Source: Chitinophagaceae bacterium (GTDB lineage Bacteria > Bacteroidota > Bacteroidia > Chitinophagales > Chitinophagaceae). Taken from it: a stretch of 64,000 nt of DNA. The notes beneath the pieces were generated by a model. The model was not told the DNA's origin. It was given only the letters and a program-made list of their open reading frames with translations, and ran no database searches. The stretch spans positions 1 to 64,000 of the forward strand of contig JAIYAN010000008.1 in assembly GCA_027489035.1 (NCBI GenBank), given 5' to 3'. Every line of letters starts with the position of its first letter. Position 1 is the first letter of the stretch. Shown one piece after another: positions 55,101 to 64,000 of the stretch. The position numbers were made by a program, and so were the translations under genes.

Positions 55101-57094
55101 TAGAAACTATATTTGATTGATGTATAAAAATTAATTGGCGCCTGCACAAAATACTTTTTACTTTCATCATAATCTACATAACCATTGTTGAAATATTTTG
55201 CATTGGTGATGTTATTTACAAAAAAGGAAAGTTGAAGCCCTTTTGTTTCATAAGCTACTCTGGTATTTAATAAAAAATAACTTTTTATTGATGATGTGTT
55301 TGCGAAATCAATGAAAGATCTATCTTGATATCTACCTGTGATGCCTAATGTAAATTTTTTACAGCCATATGTCACTTCTTGATTAATGATTAATGGCGGT
55401 GTAAGTATGGGAGAAAAAACTTCCTTCTGTTCCTTAATTCGACTGTAATTGAAAGACGAATTGTTGATGAGGTTAATACTTTTATTTAACTGATAATTAA
55501 TGCTTAATTCAACACCGGTTCTGTAGCTCCGTTTTACTTTATTGGTCAATGCTAAACCATTGGGACCAAATTTCCCATCTAATACAATTTCATTTTTGAA
55601 ATCCATATAATAAAGATTCGCATTGAGATTTATTTTTTTTGATTGATACCTAAATCCAAATTCTTGATCTATTACATATTCTGGAGATTTATTTGAAATG
55701 ATTGCATTGCCAGAACTATCGACCAGTAAATCATCATTACCACCAAAAATATCATTCCTTGTTGGCTCTCTTCCTGTACCACCGATACTGTAATAAATTA
55801 TTGCGCTTGGCTTTATCTCATAACTCAATCCAGCTTTAGGATTTATAAAATCCCAATTCAATTTTTGAAATGCTACGCTTCCTTTGTAATCAAAATTAGA
55901 ATGGCGATATTGTATATCAATGAATAAAGTAAAATGCCTGAATGTATAATCTGCTTTTGTAAAAACACTCATCTCGTTTTTATAACCGGTGTTTTTGTAC
56001 AATTGTCCTAATGATTTCTCGCTGCCAATGTGTTGGCGGTCGTAAACATTTGCATGAATTCCTGACTTCCAGTTAAACTGTTTTTTTGAAAAATTGTAGT
56101 TACTAAAAATCCCAATTAGATTAGACTGGAAAGCATAATTGTATAATTCATTTGTAGTTGGCAATCCTAAAAAACCATTTAAATTAAAATCGTAATTCCC
56201 TTTTAGAAAGGTGTAATAAATGCTTGTTTGAACTGAATTATTTTTATTGATGCGCCAATCGTTTTGAAGTTGAACCAGACATTGAGTGAATTGGTCTTTT
56301 TCATTCTTATTGGCATTTGTTCTTCTGTCTAAATTTATGAGAGAATCTGAAACCCCAAGCCAAGCCAAGCGATTTTGTTGATGACCTCCAATAATTTTAA
56401 AACCCCATGTAGATCTATCATAAAACAAATTGCCACTACAAAAAACCGATTGGGCGTTATTTGAAGAATTGTATTTATATCCATCCGAATAAACTTGAGA
56501 TGCTCTAAAGTAAATTGATTTTCTTTTTTTAATACCGCTGCTATATTCGCAGAAAGCTCTTAAACTATTGAATGAACCATATCCCAATCCGACAGTTGTT
56601 TTAGCAGAATCGTAAAGGTTTAGAGTAAACAATTGCACACTACCACCATAACTTGCAACACCGTTCTTTGATGTCCCTACACCTCTTTGAATTTGAATCT
56701 TGCTTATTGAATTTAAAATATCAGGATAATTAGAAAAGTAAGCCCCCTGGTCTTCAGGTTCATTTAATGGAACACCATCCAAAGTCAGATTTATCCTGGT
56801 TTGGTCAATTCCTCTTAATCTGAAATACGAATAGCCCTGAGAATTTCCAGCGTCTGAATAGTTGGTTACAGATGGCGTTTCTGAAAGTAAAAAGGACGGC
56901 TCTTGACCAGTTGATTTAGTTTCTAAAAACTTTGAACCGATATTCTGAAATGTTACCGGTGTGGTTTTTTCTGCTTGATATGTAATCGTAATCTCCTGTA
57001 ATGATTTTGCTGAATCGCGCAACAAATTGTCCTGAGCTTTTAGTTGCCCAAAATAAAGAAATACTGTAAGCAGAAATATAATTAGTTTCATCAT
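55100..57094 (-). CDS. TonB-dependent receptor of the nicotinamide riboside locus
   Basis: 664 residues, signal peptide about 1-20. The plug domain (about 35-160; SFLLSETPSVTNYSDAG, LRGIDQTRINLTLDGVPLN, KIQIQRGVGTSKNG) precedes a 22-strand barrel that ends with an aromatic residue (YTSIKYSF). Its position ahead of pnuC and nadR suggests that it imports nicotinamide riboside or a related NAD precursor. No TPP or NAD riboswitch is visible upstream. Confidence 0.85.
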   Translation of the reverse strand: MMKLIIFLLTVFLYFGQLKAQDNLLRDSAKSLQEITITYQAEKTTPVTFQNIGSKFLETKSTGQEPSFLLSETPSVTNYSDAGNSQGYSYFRLRGIDQTRINLTLDGVPLNEPEDQGAYFSNYPDILNSISKIQIQRGVGTSKNGVASYGGSVQLFTLNLYDSAKTTVGLGYGSFNSLRAFCEYSSGIKKRKSIYFRASQVYSDGYKYNSSNNAQSVFCSGNLFYDRSTWGFKIIGGHQQNRLAWLGVSDSLINLDRRTNANKNEKDQFTQCLVQLQNDWRINKNNSVQTSIYYTFLKGNYDFNLNGFLGLPTTNELYNYAFQSNLIGIFSNYNFSKKQFNWKSGIHANVYDRQHIGSEKSLGQLYKNTGYKNEMSVFTKADYTFRHFTLFIDIQYRHSNFDYKGSVAFQKLNWDFINPKAGLSYEIKPSAIIYYSIGGTGREPTRNDIFGGNDDLLVDSSGNAIISNKSPEYVIDQEFGFRYQSKKINLNANLYYMDFKNEIVLDGKFGPNGLALTNKVKRSYRTGVELSINYQLNKSINLINNSSFNYSRIKEQKEVFSPILTPPLIINQEVTYGCKKFTLGITGRYQDRSFIDFANTSSIKSYFLLNTRVAYETKGLQLSFFVNNITNAKYFNNGYVDYDESKKYFVQAPINFYTSIKYSF

Positions 57095-57215
57095 TTTCGT
57101 TTCAAATTTGGTTGTATATATCTTTTTAGAGATGTGCTTAATACTATGTGTTTGTTGAATTTTGGTATGCGGAATCCGAATTTCATTTGTGAGGTTTATT
57201 GTATGATGAAATTAA

Positions 57216-57424
57216 ACTTTTTTGGAAAGAACTATTGATGAAATTTTAAACCAATTGAATATCTGTAATGGACCAATTGCATTTCTTCCAAACAGCTATC
57301 AAATCGGCATTATACTAGAAAAGATTGGTCTCAATAAAAAGTCAAAAGCGCATTAAATGAAGTCAAAGACGGAGGAATTGAAATAATGGATGAAAAAAAA
57401 GGACATCTATTTTATGTACCTTAG
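57216..57424 (+). pseudogene. Frameshifted gene fragment
   Basis: Two open pieces in different frames join into one coding-like stretch. The first has RTIDEILNQLNICNGPIAFL to LEKIGLNKKSK. The second has ALNEVKDGGIEIMDEKKGHL before a stop at 57422. The shift lies near 57350. The family is not recognised. The rest of the gap 57095-57447 has no signal. It sits just ahead of the HEPN-like gene. Confidence 0.5.
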
Positions 57425-57447
57425 ATTTTATTAAACCAGCTTATTCG

Positions 57448-58089
57448 ATGTCATCCACAGATTTAAAAAGAAAACTCAAGTCTCATAAAGAAATGCCAGA
57501 AACCCTGACCGTGCGTCTTCACCGTGCCATTAGCTGGTTGAAGTGTGCGGAGGAAAACGCTACCAATCTTGATTTGCAATTTATTGCACTTTGGGTGTCT
57601 TATAATGCCTGTTATGCCATTGATGAAAAATCTGAAAATGATTTAACGGAAAGAAAGCAGTTCAATGAGTTTATTTCAAAATTAGTGAGCCATGATCATG
57701 AGAAGCGTTTCTATAATTTGTTGTGGCAAAAATTCTCCGGACCGGTGCGGCTCATTATCCAAAACGAATTTATTTTTAAACCTTTCTGGGATGCGCAGCG
57801 TGGCGAAAATGTAAACTGGAAAAAACTATTTGATAAATCTAATGAAGATGCACAACGCTTTCTTTCTAAAATTGAAGTGGATAAATTAATTGAAGTTCTT
57901 CTCGATAGATTGTACACCCTTCGCAACCAAATCATGCACGGGGGCGCCACTTATAAAAGCAAAGTGAATCGAGCACAAGTTCGAGATGCATGTAATATAC
58001 TCAAACTTTTTATCCCAATTATTATTGATATTATGATGGAGCATTGGGAAGAGGATTGGGGGGAGATTTATTATCCGGTGGTGGGGTGA
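57448..58089 (+). CDS. HEPN-like protein with RxxxxH motif
   Basis: 213 residues, all helical. The central helix pair ends LRNQIMHGG (R-x4-H), the catalytic motif of HEPN ribonucleases, near residue 165. A second conserved feature is the N-terminal FIALWVSYNACYAID. HEPN nucleases cut RNA in toxin-antitoxin, abortive-infection and other defence systems. No MNT antitoxin partner is adjacent. It lies next to the helicase operon. Confidence 0.72.
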   Translation: MSSTDLKRKLKSHKEMPETLTVRLHRAISWLKCAEENATNLDLQFIALWVSYNACYAIDEKSENDLTERKQFNEFISKLVSHDHEKRFYNLLWQKFSGPVRLIIQNEFIFKPFWDAQRGENVNWKKLFDKSNEDAQRFLSKIEVDKLIEVLLDRLYTLRNQIMHGGATYKSKVNRAQVRDACNILKLFIPIIIDIMMEHWEEDWGEIYYPVVG

Positions 58090-58263
58090 TATTATTTCCC
58101 TCTAACCTGCCACTACACAGAAACCTTAGAAGAAATGCTGGTTTTTTTTGCACTTTCCAAATTACTATAAAAATGGATTTTCAATTGAACTCTATAAAAA
58201 ACTGAAAGGTGTTTATAAAAATAACATGAATGCTTTGGCAATTTCCCAGAATTATTTTTTGTG

Positions 58264-61200
58264 CTAATTCAAAATTTCTACAAATTCGCCAACAATTCTC
58301 ATTTCAGCTGCATTTTCTTCCGTAATAATGATGTTTTGGTAAGTACTATCAAATGAATTTGGACGCAAGACAATGGATGTATGTTCCCAATTTTCTTCAG
58401 TGACAATTTTTTCGCTTGAATATGTTTTTATTGTAAAAGCCGAGTTGAAGTCTGGATCTTGTATGTCTCTATTTTCGATCAGTAAAATTTTACCATTTCT
58501 GGCACCTCCTGAATAGGGTTTAAATAAACAAATTGAGCCGTTTGGAATGACTCTGTTCATGGATTCGCCTATTATTTTGCACGCGAAATAGTCACTTTGT
58601 GATCTGTTTTTAGGCCCTTCAATAAGTGTATAATCATTCTGTGATTGTAATTCACTAAATGTGCCTGCTGCAGCATAGAAATTATATAAGGGAATGGGAT
58701 TTCGCAACTCTTCTTCAAATTCAACAGATTGCTTAAATGGGATAATCTTTGCGTTAAATTCTGATTGGCGTTTCTTGTTCTTTCCACTTTCGTTCAAATA
58801 ATTATACATAATTGAAGAAACCTGGTCTTCCAATTTGAATCTAATTTTCACCACAGGTAGTTTCTTTTTTTGATTAACCGGCATTATTGTTTGATGCACT
58901 TGCTCTAAATCTGGACTTACTTCCCCCATGAAATAAAAGTCTAATCCTTCATCATTGTTTTTCTTTATAAATAGAGGAAGACGAATGGGACCATTTTGCC
59001 CTAATATGGACTTGACATCATTACTGCTAAATGTTCGATTTGACTTCGACATCCAGTCAAATTCTTTGTTATTTACAAACTTATCTTCATACCTTATTGA
59101 CTCAGAAATATTATCTTCTTTATGATAATTTACAAAAATTGGGCAATGGGAATTGTCTGGACTCACCAAGTAGCCGCCTACATTTTGAGCCACAGGATTT
59201 TCTAACACATTCAATATTCTTAACACATCTTTTCTTGAATATTTTCTATAAAGGACAAATCCATTTCGCCAATTTTCTGGAGCAAACAACCTGTCAAATT
59301 CATATATAGAATATTCAGCCGAATCAAGAAGATGATGTTTAAAATCCACTTGCTTTAAGTGCTTGATGAAATCTCTAGAAAAGACAAAATTGCCTTGTTT
59401 AATGCTGATAATATCTATTTCATAGATTACTTTGGCTGAGAGTAATTTGCCATCTTTTTTTTCTCGAACAAATTCAAAATTAAGATTGGAAACACAGGAT
59501 TCTATCGTTTCATTGGAAATTATATATTGATATTTGGAAAGTACAAATTCCTTCAACTTTTTCACAGAAAGTTCTCCTGTCTCAATTAGTAGTTTTAAAA
59601 TAAGACTTTCCTCCACTCGTTTTGAGTTATTTATTTCTTTCGAAAAAAGCTCTAATAATTTCACCTGATAGATTGATAATGATTCACTTTCTATTTTTTC
59701 AATCTTGGAAATGAAATTGTAATAAGAATCTGCGTAGTCGACAAACAAAAATGGATCTCGAGAACCATGAATGATAAAATCCATCATCATAGGAATTCTA
59801 CCCAACTTGAACTTTAGAAGGTTGTAATCCTTTTTCAAATCGGCGAATAACTGCAAATTGGCAGAATCAATAGATTGAAATATTCTTTCTTTAGTGATTT
59901 CATCAAAGTTGATTGTGGAAGTGCCTGGAATCATTCTGCTTCCCTCAGTAATTAGCTTTCTTAATGTGTCTTTGTTATAAGATGTATCGCCATATAAGGA
60001 AATAGGAATCAGATAATTGTTTTCATAGTTTCCAATGAAGTCGATTACGGTAAGATATCTTTTACCATCAACCTTTCGTAGTCCTCGTCCTAACTGTTGT
60101 ATGAAAATAATTGCCGATTCTGTTGGACGAAGCATGATAATCTGATTGATCTTTGGGATATCAATTCCTTCATTGAAAATGTCGACAGTAAAAATATAGT
60201 CAAGTTTATCACTTAATTTATCCGTTTCCAACCTTTCAATAGCGTTTGCTCTTTCTTCTTCTGAATTTACACTCGTAAGAGCAACCGATTTGTATCCTCG
60301 TTTATTGAATAGTTCCGCCAATTCAATAGCTTCATTCTTTCTTGAACAGAATATTAATCCTCTTGTAATTCCATTATCAGTTCCGTAAAATTTAGCATTT
60401 TCAATTATGCGCTCTACTCGTTCTTTTGCAACTAAGTACCTAAATTCAGATTTAGTATCAACTTGTACACTATCTATAGATATATCAGCAACTCCATAGT
60501 AATGAAATGAACTAAGCATTTCCTCTTCCATTGCTTTACTCAATCGGATTTCATAGGCGATATTGTGGTCAAAAAGTCGAAAAATATCATTACCATCTGT
60601 CCGCTCAGGTGTTGCGGTCATACCTAAAAGAAACTTTGGTTCAAAATGCTCAATTAAGCGCAAATAGGAATCTGCTCCTGATCGATGCGTTTCGTCAATT
60701 ATTATATAATCAAAGTGATCTTTTGAAAAATTGTCTAAGTGATCGGTTTTTGAAATAGTTTGTATGGTTGAAAATACAAATTCACTATCTAAATCTTTCT
60801 GGTTTCCAGAATATAAACCCATGGTTCTTTCATTTCCAAAAATGGTTTGAAATGTATTGAGTGATTCTTTTGCTATAGTTAGTCGGTGTACAACAAAAAG
60901 CAATTTCTTTGCGTTAAAGAATTTCGCATCAAATGCAGATAAAAAGGTTTTACCTGTTCCAGTTGCAGAAATGATCAAAGCTTTGCTCTTTCCATCAGCT
61001 CTCAATTTTTTTAAACTCTCTAATGCTTCTTTTTGCATTGAGTTTGGACTAACAGTTGCAGGAGTAAGAGCTAAGTTTGCGAGTTTGTTATTTCTGTTAA
61101 TAATAAATTGCTGCTGATAGATTTCTTGATAAGTCAAAAGATATTCTTCCGTTACAAGTGTTCCTTTTTCAAAATCTGACTGAAATTCTCGTAATACCCT

Positions 61201-61701
61201 TTCAACAATACCACTCTCGTCTAGGGCTGAAAATTTGATGTTCCATTCCTTGTTTGTGCATAAAGCTTGTGCCGTAAGATTACTACTGCCAACTATGAGG
61301 TTGTAGTGTTCTTTACTCTTAAAAATATATCCTTTTATATGGGCATTTCCTGTTGTTGCAATTCTTAGATCGATATTTTTAAACTGTAGAAGCCTTTTAA
61401 GTGCTTCGGGTTGGGTAAAGTTTAAATATTGAGAAACTAGCATTTCTCCTTTAATTCCACGTTCTTCAAGTTCCTTTAGCTTATTTATGATAGATGCAAC
61501 TCCGTTAGTAGTTACAAATGCTACTGATATGAAAAATTGACTACAATTTTCAAGCTCATGAAGAATAGTAGAAAGAACTTTTTTGGGTGGGTTCTTCTGA
61601 TTCACTAGCAATTCTGGCTGAAAATCAAGATCAGATAAGACGGTCTTGTCTATATAACCAGTCTCCAAACTTTTAGTGATACTTTGTATTAAATTATTCA
61701 T
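58264..61701 (-). CDS. PLD nuclease - SF2 helicase - DUF3427 - S24 peptidase-like fusion
   Basis: 1145 residues. The N-terminal PLD/HKD-like domain (about 45-180) has H121-x-K123 and GSSN. An SF2 DEAD/DEAH-type helicase follows: Walker A ATGTGKT 246-252, DETHRSG 336-342, MTATPER 361-367 and motif VI QQLGRGLRK. DUF3427 spans about 650-1000. The last 130 residues are S24/LexA-like, with nucleophile Ser in IIGESMNRVIPNG and a later Lys in FTIKTYSS. The protein could sense DNA damage or invading DNA and use the S24 part for self-cleavage (inference). It overlaps the NUDIX gene by eight bases. Confidence 0.85.
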   Translation of the reverse strand: MNNLIQSITKSLETGYIDKTVLSDLDFQPELLVNQKNPPKKVLSTILHELENCSQFFISVAFVTTNGVASIINKLKELEERGIKGEMLVSQYLNFTQPEALKRLLQFKNIDLRIATTGNAHIKGYIFKSKEHYNLIVGSSNLTAQALCTNKEWNIKFSALDESGIVERVLREFQSDFEKGTLVTEEYLLTYQEIYQQQFIINRNNKLANLALTPATVSPNSMQKEALESLKKLRADGKSKALIISATGTGKTFLSAFDAKFFNAKKLLFVVHRLTIAKESLNTFQTIFGNERTMGLYSGNQKDLDSEFVFSTIQTISKTDHLDNFSKDHFDYIIIDETHRSGADSYLRLIEHFEPKFLLGMTATPERTDGNDIFRLFDHNIAYEIRLSKAMEEEMLSSFHYYGVADISIDSVQVDTKSEFRYLVAKERVERIIENAKFYGTDNGITRGLIFCSRKNEAIELAELFNKRGYKSVALTSVNSEEERANAIERLETDKLSDKLDYIFTVDIFNEGIDIPKINQIIMLRPTESAIIFIQQLGRGLRKVDGKRYLTVIDFIGNYENNYLIPISLYGDTSYNKDTLRKLITEGSRMIPGTSTINFDEITKERIFQSIDSANLQLFADLKKDYNLLKFKLGRIPMMMDFIIHGSRDPFLFVDYADSYYNFISKIEKIESESLSIYQVKLLELFSKEINNSKRVEESLILKLLIETGELSVKKLKEFVLSKYQYIISNETIESCVSNLNFEFVREKKDGKLLSAKVIYEIDIISIKQGNFVFSRDFIKHLKQVDFKHHLLDSAEYSIYEFDRLFAPENWRNGFVLYRKYSRKDVLRILNVLENPVAQNVGGYLVSPDNSHCPIFVNYHKEDNISESIRYEDKFVNNKEFDWMSKSNRTFSSNDVKSILGQNGPIRLPLFIKKNNDEGLDFYFMGEVSPDLEQVHQTIMPVNQKKKLPVVKIRFKLEDQVSSIMYNYLNESGKNKKRQSEFNAKIIPFKQSVEFEEELRNPIPLYNFYAAAGTFSELQSQNDYTLIEGPKNRSQSDYFACKIIGESMNRVIPNGSICLFKPYSGGARNGKILLIENRDIQDPDFNSAFTIKTYSSEKIVTEENWEHTSIVLRPNSFDSTYQNIIITEENAAEMRIVGEFVEILN

Positions 61702-62089
61702 TCAAGATCAATTTATCGACTATAGGAATATCTGCAGCAGCCCAATCCAATTGATCAAGCTCATCCACTTCAAGCCATTTATAATCTATGTGTTCATTTA
61801 AAATCAAATCTCTATTATTACAAGTACAAATAAAACTATGCATGGTTAATAAGAAATCTGGATACTGATGAGTAACTGTTAAATACTCTTCATGTACAAC
61901 AATATCCATTGCAAGTTCTTCTTTTATTTCTCTAACAATTGTCTCGACCTTTGTTTCGTTGGCTTCCATTTTGCCACCAGGAAATTCATACTTTTTGGAA
62001 ATGTATGATAATTTATTTTCATTGCGTTGCACACAAAGAATCTTATCATCATTTTTTATTATTGCAGCTACAACTTCTACATGTTTCAT
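61694..62089 (-). CDS. NUDIX hydrolase (MutT-like)
   Basis: 131 residues. The Nudix box is complete (GGKMEANETKVETIVREIKEEL). VQRNENKLSYISKKYEFPGG is typical of MutT-like (d)NTP pyrophosphohydrolases that sanitise oxidised or unusual nucleotides. Its stop overlaps the helicase start, and the HIT gene ends 15 bases upstream, so it is in the operon. Confidence 0.88.
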   Translation of the reverse strand: MKHVEVVAAIIKNDDKILCVQRNENKLSYISKKYEFPGGKMEANETKVETIVREIKEELAMDIVVHEEYLTVTHQYPDFLLTMHSFICTCNNRDLILNEHIDYKWLEVDELDQLDWAAADIPIVDKLILNE

Positions 62090-62104
62090 AATGTGTAATT
62101 TAAA

Positions 62105-62482
62105 TTAATAACTTTTTCTTTCAGGTATTACACCCCTCACACCGCCTCTCGGCTCTTCAACATCTCCCTTGTACCTCGGTATCAAATGAATATGCACATG
62201 TGGCACCGTTTGCCCAGCGGCTTCATTAATATTAATACCCACATTAAAACCAGCAGGATTATATTTTTCCTGTACAACAACTTTAACACGGTTTAATAAT
62301 TCAATGCAATCTTTCTGCTCCTCTAATGACAAATCAAAATAATTGGCAGTATGCCTTTTCGGAATAATCAATGCATGTCCTTCATTAACCGGAAAGCCAT
62401 CGTAAATAGCAAATGACATTTCAGTTTCCGATATTTTTTCTCTTTCTACATTGCAGAAAGGGCAAGGTTTGTTTTCGTTCAT
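62105..62482 (-). CDS. HIT-family nucleotide hydrolase
   Basis: 125 residues. CPFCN at the start and the histidine triad HVHIHLIPR near residue 95-103 are clear. The C-terminal EEPRGGVRGVIPER is a tail I associate with HIT proteins beside DUF3427 helicases. HIT enzymes hydrolyse dinucleoside polyphosphates or nucleotidyl adducts. It overlaps the HNH gene stop by one base. Confidence 0.87.
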   Translation of the reverse strand: MNENKPCPFCNVEREKISETEMSFAIYDGFPVNEGHALIIPKRHTANYFDLSLEEQKDCIELLNRVKVVVQEKYNPAGFNVGININEAAGQTVPHVHIHLIPRYKGDVEEPRGGVRGVIPERKSY

Positions 62483-63537
62483 TATTTTAAATATTCAAAA
62501 CCGTTGTTGGCGGCAATGGTTATTAATGGTTGTATAGTATCTCTGAATTTATTTTTTGTATAGTCTGTTTCAAAATTATTCAGCTCTGGCAAAATGGTTA
62601 AGTAATCTTCCAGCGATTTATTTCTTGGTTCTTTTTCACGCACAATTTTTATGGCGGTTTCTTGCAAATTAAAAAAGGAATCAAAATATTTATGCATTGA
62701 TGGCAACTTATCACTTTTACTGCTATTGAATGATTTATCTGCCGGTATTAAATTCCACATTAAATCATGCGACACAAAATTATAGGGCACAAAATGTTCA
62801 ACAGCAAAATCACCTTTTATCAATGCTCTTTTTGTGTATATACAATTTACAGTTCCCAATTTATCTATTACAATATCCCAAAACTTTCTTTGTTTGGTGA
62901 GGTTATTTCTTGATGCGGGTTTTATTAATTTATTGGGAATGTCTGGCACATTTGGATTTTTGGCTTGTAAAAACAATGACAAATTCCAGTAACAAAAATC
63001 CCTAATGAAAGCTGCATTCAACAAAAAATAATTCGCCCATAAAATATCTACATCTATAAAATCAGTATGCAATGCATAAGGACAATAGAAAGGAGATTGA
63101 TTTGATTTTTTATAAATAGAAGATTTGTCTTCTCCAGGAAACCAAGGACTCAAAAACCAATGGGGTACATTATTATTAAACTGAACAAGTGCTCTTTTTG
63201 TAATGTTGTTTTCAGTGTTCAATAATTTTTTTATGATGTCGTTTTTATTGGCATCAATGGTTAGTCCTTCTGAGATTTTTATGGCTTTAATAGCAGATTG
63301 TAGTTTATCCTGTACGCCAAATGAAACATGAAAATAATTTACGGTGTACCATGCGTTGCTTATCATTCTTGCAAACAATTCCTTTTTAGGAATCATTGTA
63401 GACTCTGATTTTATTCTTGATTCCAAAGCATCAACGATTGACAATAGCCAATAGAATTTATAGGTAGCAGACGTGCTATTGAAACAAGCAGCTAACTTTT
63501 CTATGGGTAAGTTTTTATCGTTGGGGAGTTGTTGCAT
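62482..63537 (-). CDS. HNH endonuclease-like protein, first gene of the helicase operon
   Basis: 351 residues. The N-terminal 230 residues are helical and unrecognised. The C-terminal part has CIYTKRALIKGDFAVEHFVPY followed by MWNLIPADKSFNSSKSDKLP, the H...N...H-type core of HNH nucleases (VEHFVPY, WNL, N-x-x-K-S-D). A lone Cys stands where a zinc CxxC might be. It would cut DNA in the same pathway as the helicase, NUDIX and HIT proteins. Confidence 0.72.
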   Translation of the reverse strand: MQQLPNDKNLPIEKLAACFNSTSATYKFYWLLSIVDALESRIKSESTMIPKKELFARMISNAWYTVNYFHVSFGVQDKLQSAIKAIKISEGLTIDANKNDIIKKLLNTENNITKRALVQFNNNVPHWFLSPWFPGEDKSSIYKKSNQSPFYCPYALHTDFIDVDILWANYFLLNAAFIRDFCYWNLSLFLQAKNPNVPDIPNKLIKPASRNNLTKQRKFWDIVIDKLGTVNCIYTKRALIKGDFAVEHFVPYNFVSHDLMWNLIPADKSFNSSKSDKLPSMHKYFDSFFNLQETAIKIVREKEPRNKSLEDYLTILPELNNFETDYTKNKFRDTIQPLITIAANNGFEYLK

Positions 63538-63747
63538 TTTTTATTTACAAGTTTATTTAATTTTTTCCCTTCACCATACATTAATTATACCACTCACAAT
63601 CTACAAAAACAAAATTTTATATAATCGGCTAAATCGATATTATTTGATATTCGTGAAGGTATTGAACTATACCGCAATCTATTGAAGGAATGGTATAAAA
63701 TCATTGTCCATCCTTAAATTTTTAATTATAAAAAAAATGAATCAAAT

Positions 63748-64000
63748 TTACAAACCAAACGATTTAGCGTCGAATTCAATATTCTTGGCGGATAAATAGT
63801 CAAATAAATTAATCGTTGGGCATCTGAAGCTATAAAACTCAGGAATACCTGGGGGTTTAAAAATGTCATGTACCAATATCACATCCCAATAACCATTTCC
63901 TGCATCAATCACATCTATGCGATCAATTTTATTGTTAACATGATTTTTTAAATCAAAACGATGACCAATAAAACACTCGCAACTTTTTGCAATTTTTTCT
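63748..64000 (-). CDS. Partial hypothetical protein (cut by window edge)
   Basis: 84 C-terminal residues, frame open to the window end. The sequence (CECFIGHRFDLKNHVNNK, DVIDAGNGYWDVILVHD, FKPPGIPEFYSFRCPTIN) suggests a small alpha/beta protein. The family is not recognised. The start lies outside the window. Confidence 0.6.
   Translation of the reverse strand, partial: EKIAKSCECFIGHRFDLKNHVNNKIDRIDVIDAGNGYWDVILVHDIFKPPGIPEFYSFRCPTINLFDYLSAKNIEFDAKSFGL

Noticed and set aside
57095-57240. TPP or NAD riboswitch ahead of the TonB receptor gene
   Set aside because: No conserved riboswitch cores or stems could be found by reading.
58264-61701. Mokosh type II or DISARM assignment for the helicase
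   Set aside because: Those use other helicase families or partner genes; only the PLD plus helicase idea is shared.

Overview
The window is from a Bacteroidota chromosome, most likely from the Chitinophagales/Sphingobacteriales side (rank inferred). Evidence: low GC, N-terminal signal peptides ending in AQ, type IX secretion (T9SS) sorting domains on several secreted proteins, TAnnTTTG-type promoters, a COX15-type heme A synthase, and TonB-dependent uptake. No rRNA, CRISPR array or intact transposase was seen. One tRNA (Phe, GAA) is present.

Region 1 (1-28.6 kb) is mostly ordinary chromosome. It holds a truncated DUF4143 ATPase, two tandem secreted metallophosphoesterases with T9SS tails, a TIG-PEBP lipoprotein, a YHYH protein and HupE. 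A decayed UPF0175/DUF3368 toxin-antitoxin pair follows, then dipeptidyl peptidase IV, obgE, a lipid kinase, ctaA, rnhB and a giant gliding-type adhesin. Next come a phenylacetate-degradation operon (paaABCD-G-I-Y), a methionine aminotransferase, mannose-1-P guanylyltransferase, KdsD, RecQ and tRNA-Phe.

Region 2 (28.9-33.8 kb) is accessory. Single hypothetical or TPR genes, all on the + strand, are separated by imperfect inverted repeats resembling eroded integron attC sites.

Region 3 (33.8-51.2 kb) is the most unusual part. A long minus-strand cluster encodes a divergent 844-aa Hsp70, a membrane-anchored GrpE-like protein and a J-like protein without HPD. It also encodes a CFI-box protein, a kinase-AAA+ fusion whose HRD aspartate is glutamate, a TerB-like protein, a secreted zinc-ribbon repeat protein, and two envelope proteins sharing a C-terminal domain. 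Next to it lies a sigma-70 family factor with a single-pass membrane partner. Four intergenic sites with the form GGTTACC-N14/15-TTATAnnTA sit in two divergent pairs around the sigma operon and point at the sigma gene and its neighbours. I infer a sigma regulon linked to a specialised chaperone/kinase machine, which I do not recognise as a described system.

Region 4 (51.2-64 kb) holds a transglutaminase-like protein and a nicotinamide-riboside-type uptake/salvage operon (TonB receptor, PnuC, NadR). It also has a HEPN-like protein with an R-x4-H motif and a four-gene operon encoding HNH, HIT, NUDIX and a PLD-SF2 helicase-DUF3427-S24 fusion. The last operon is a candidate defence or DNA-damage module.
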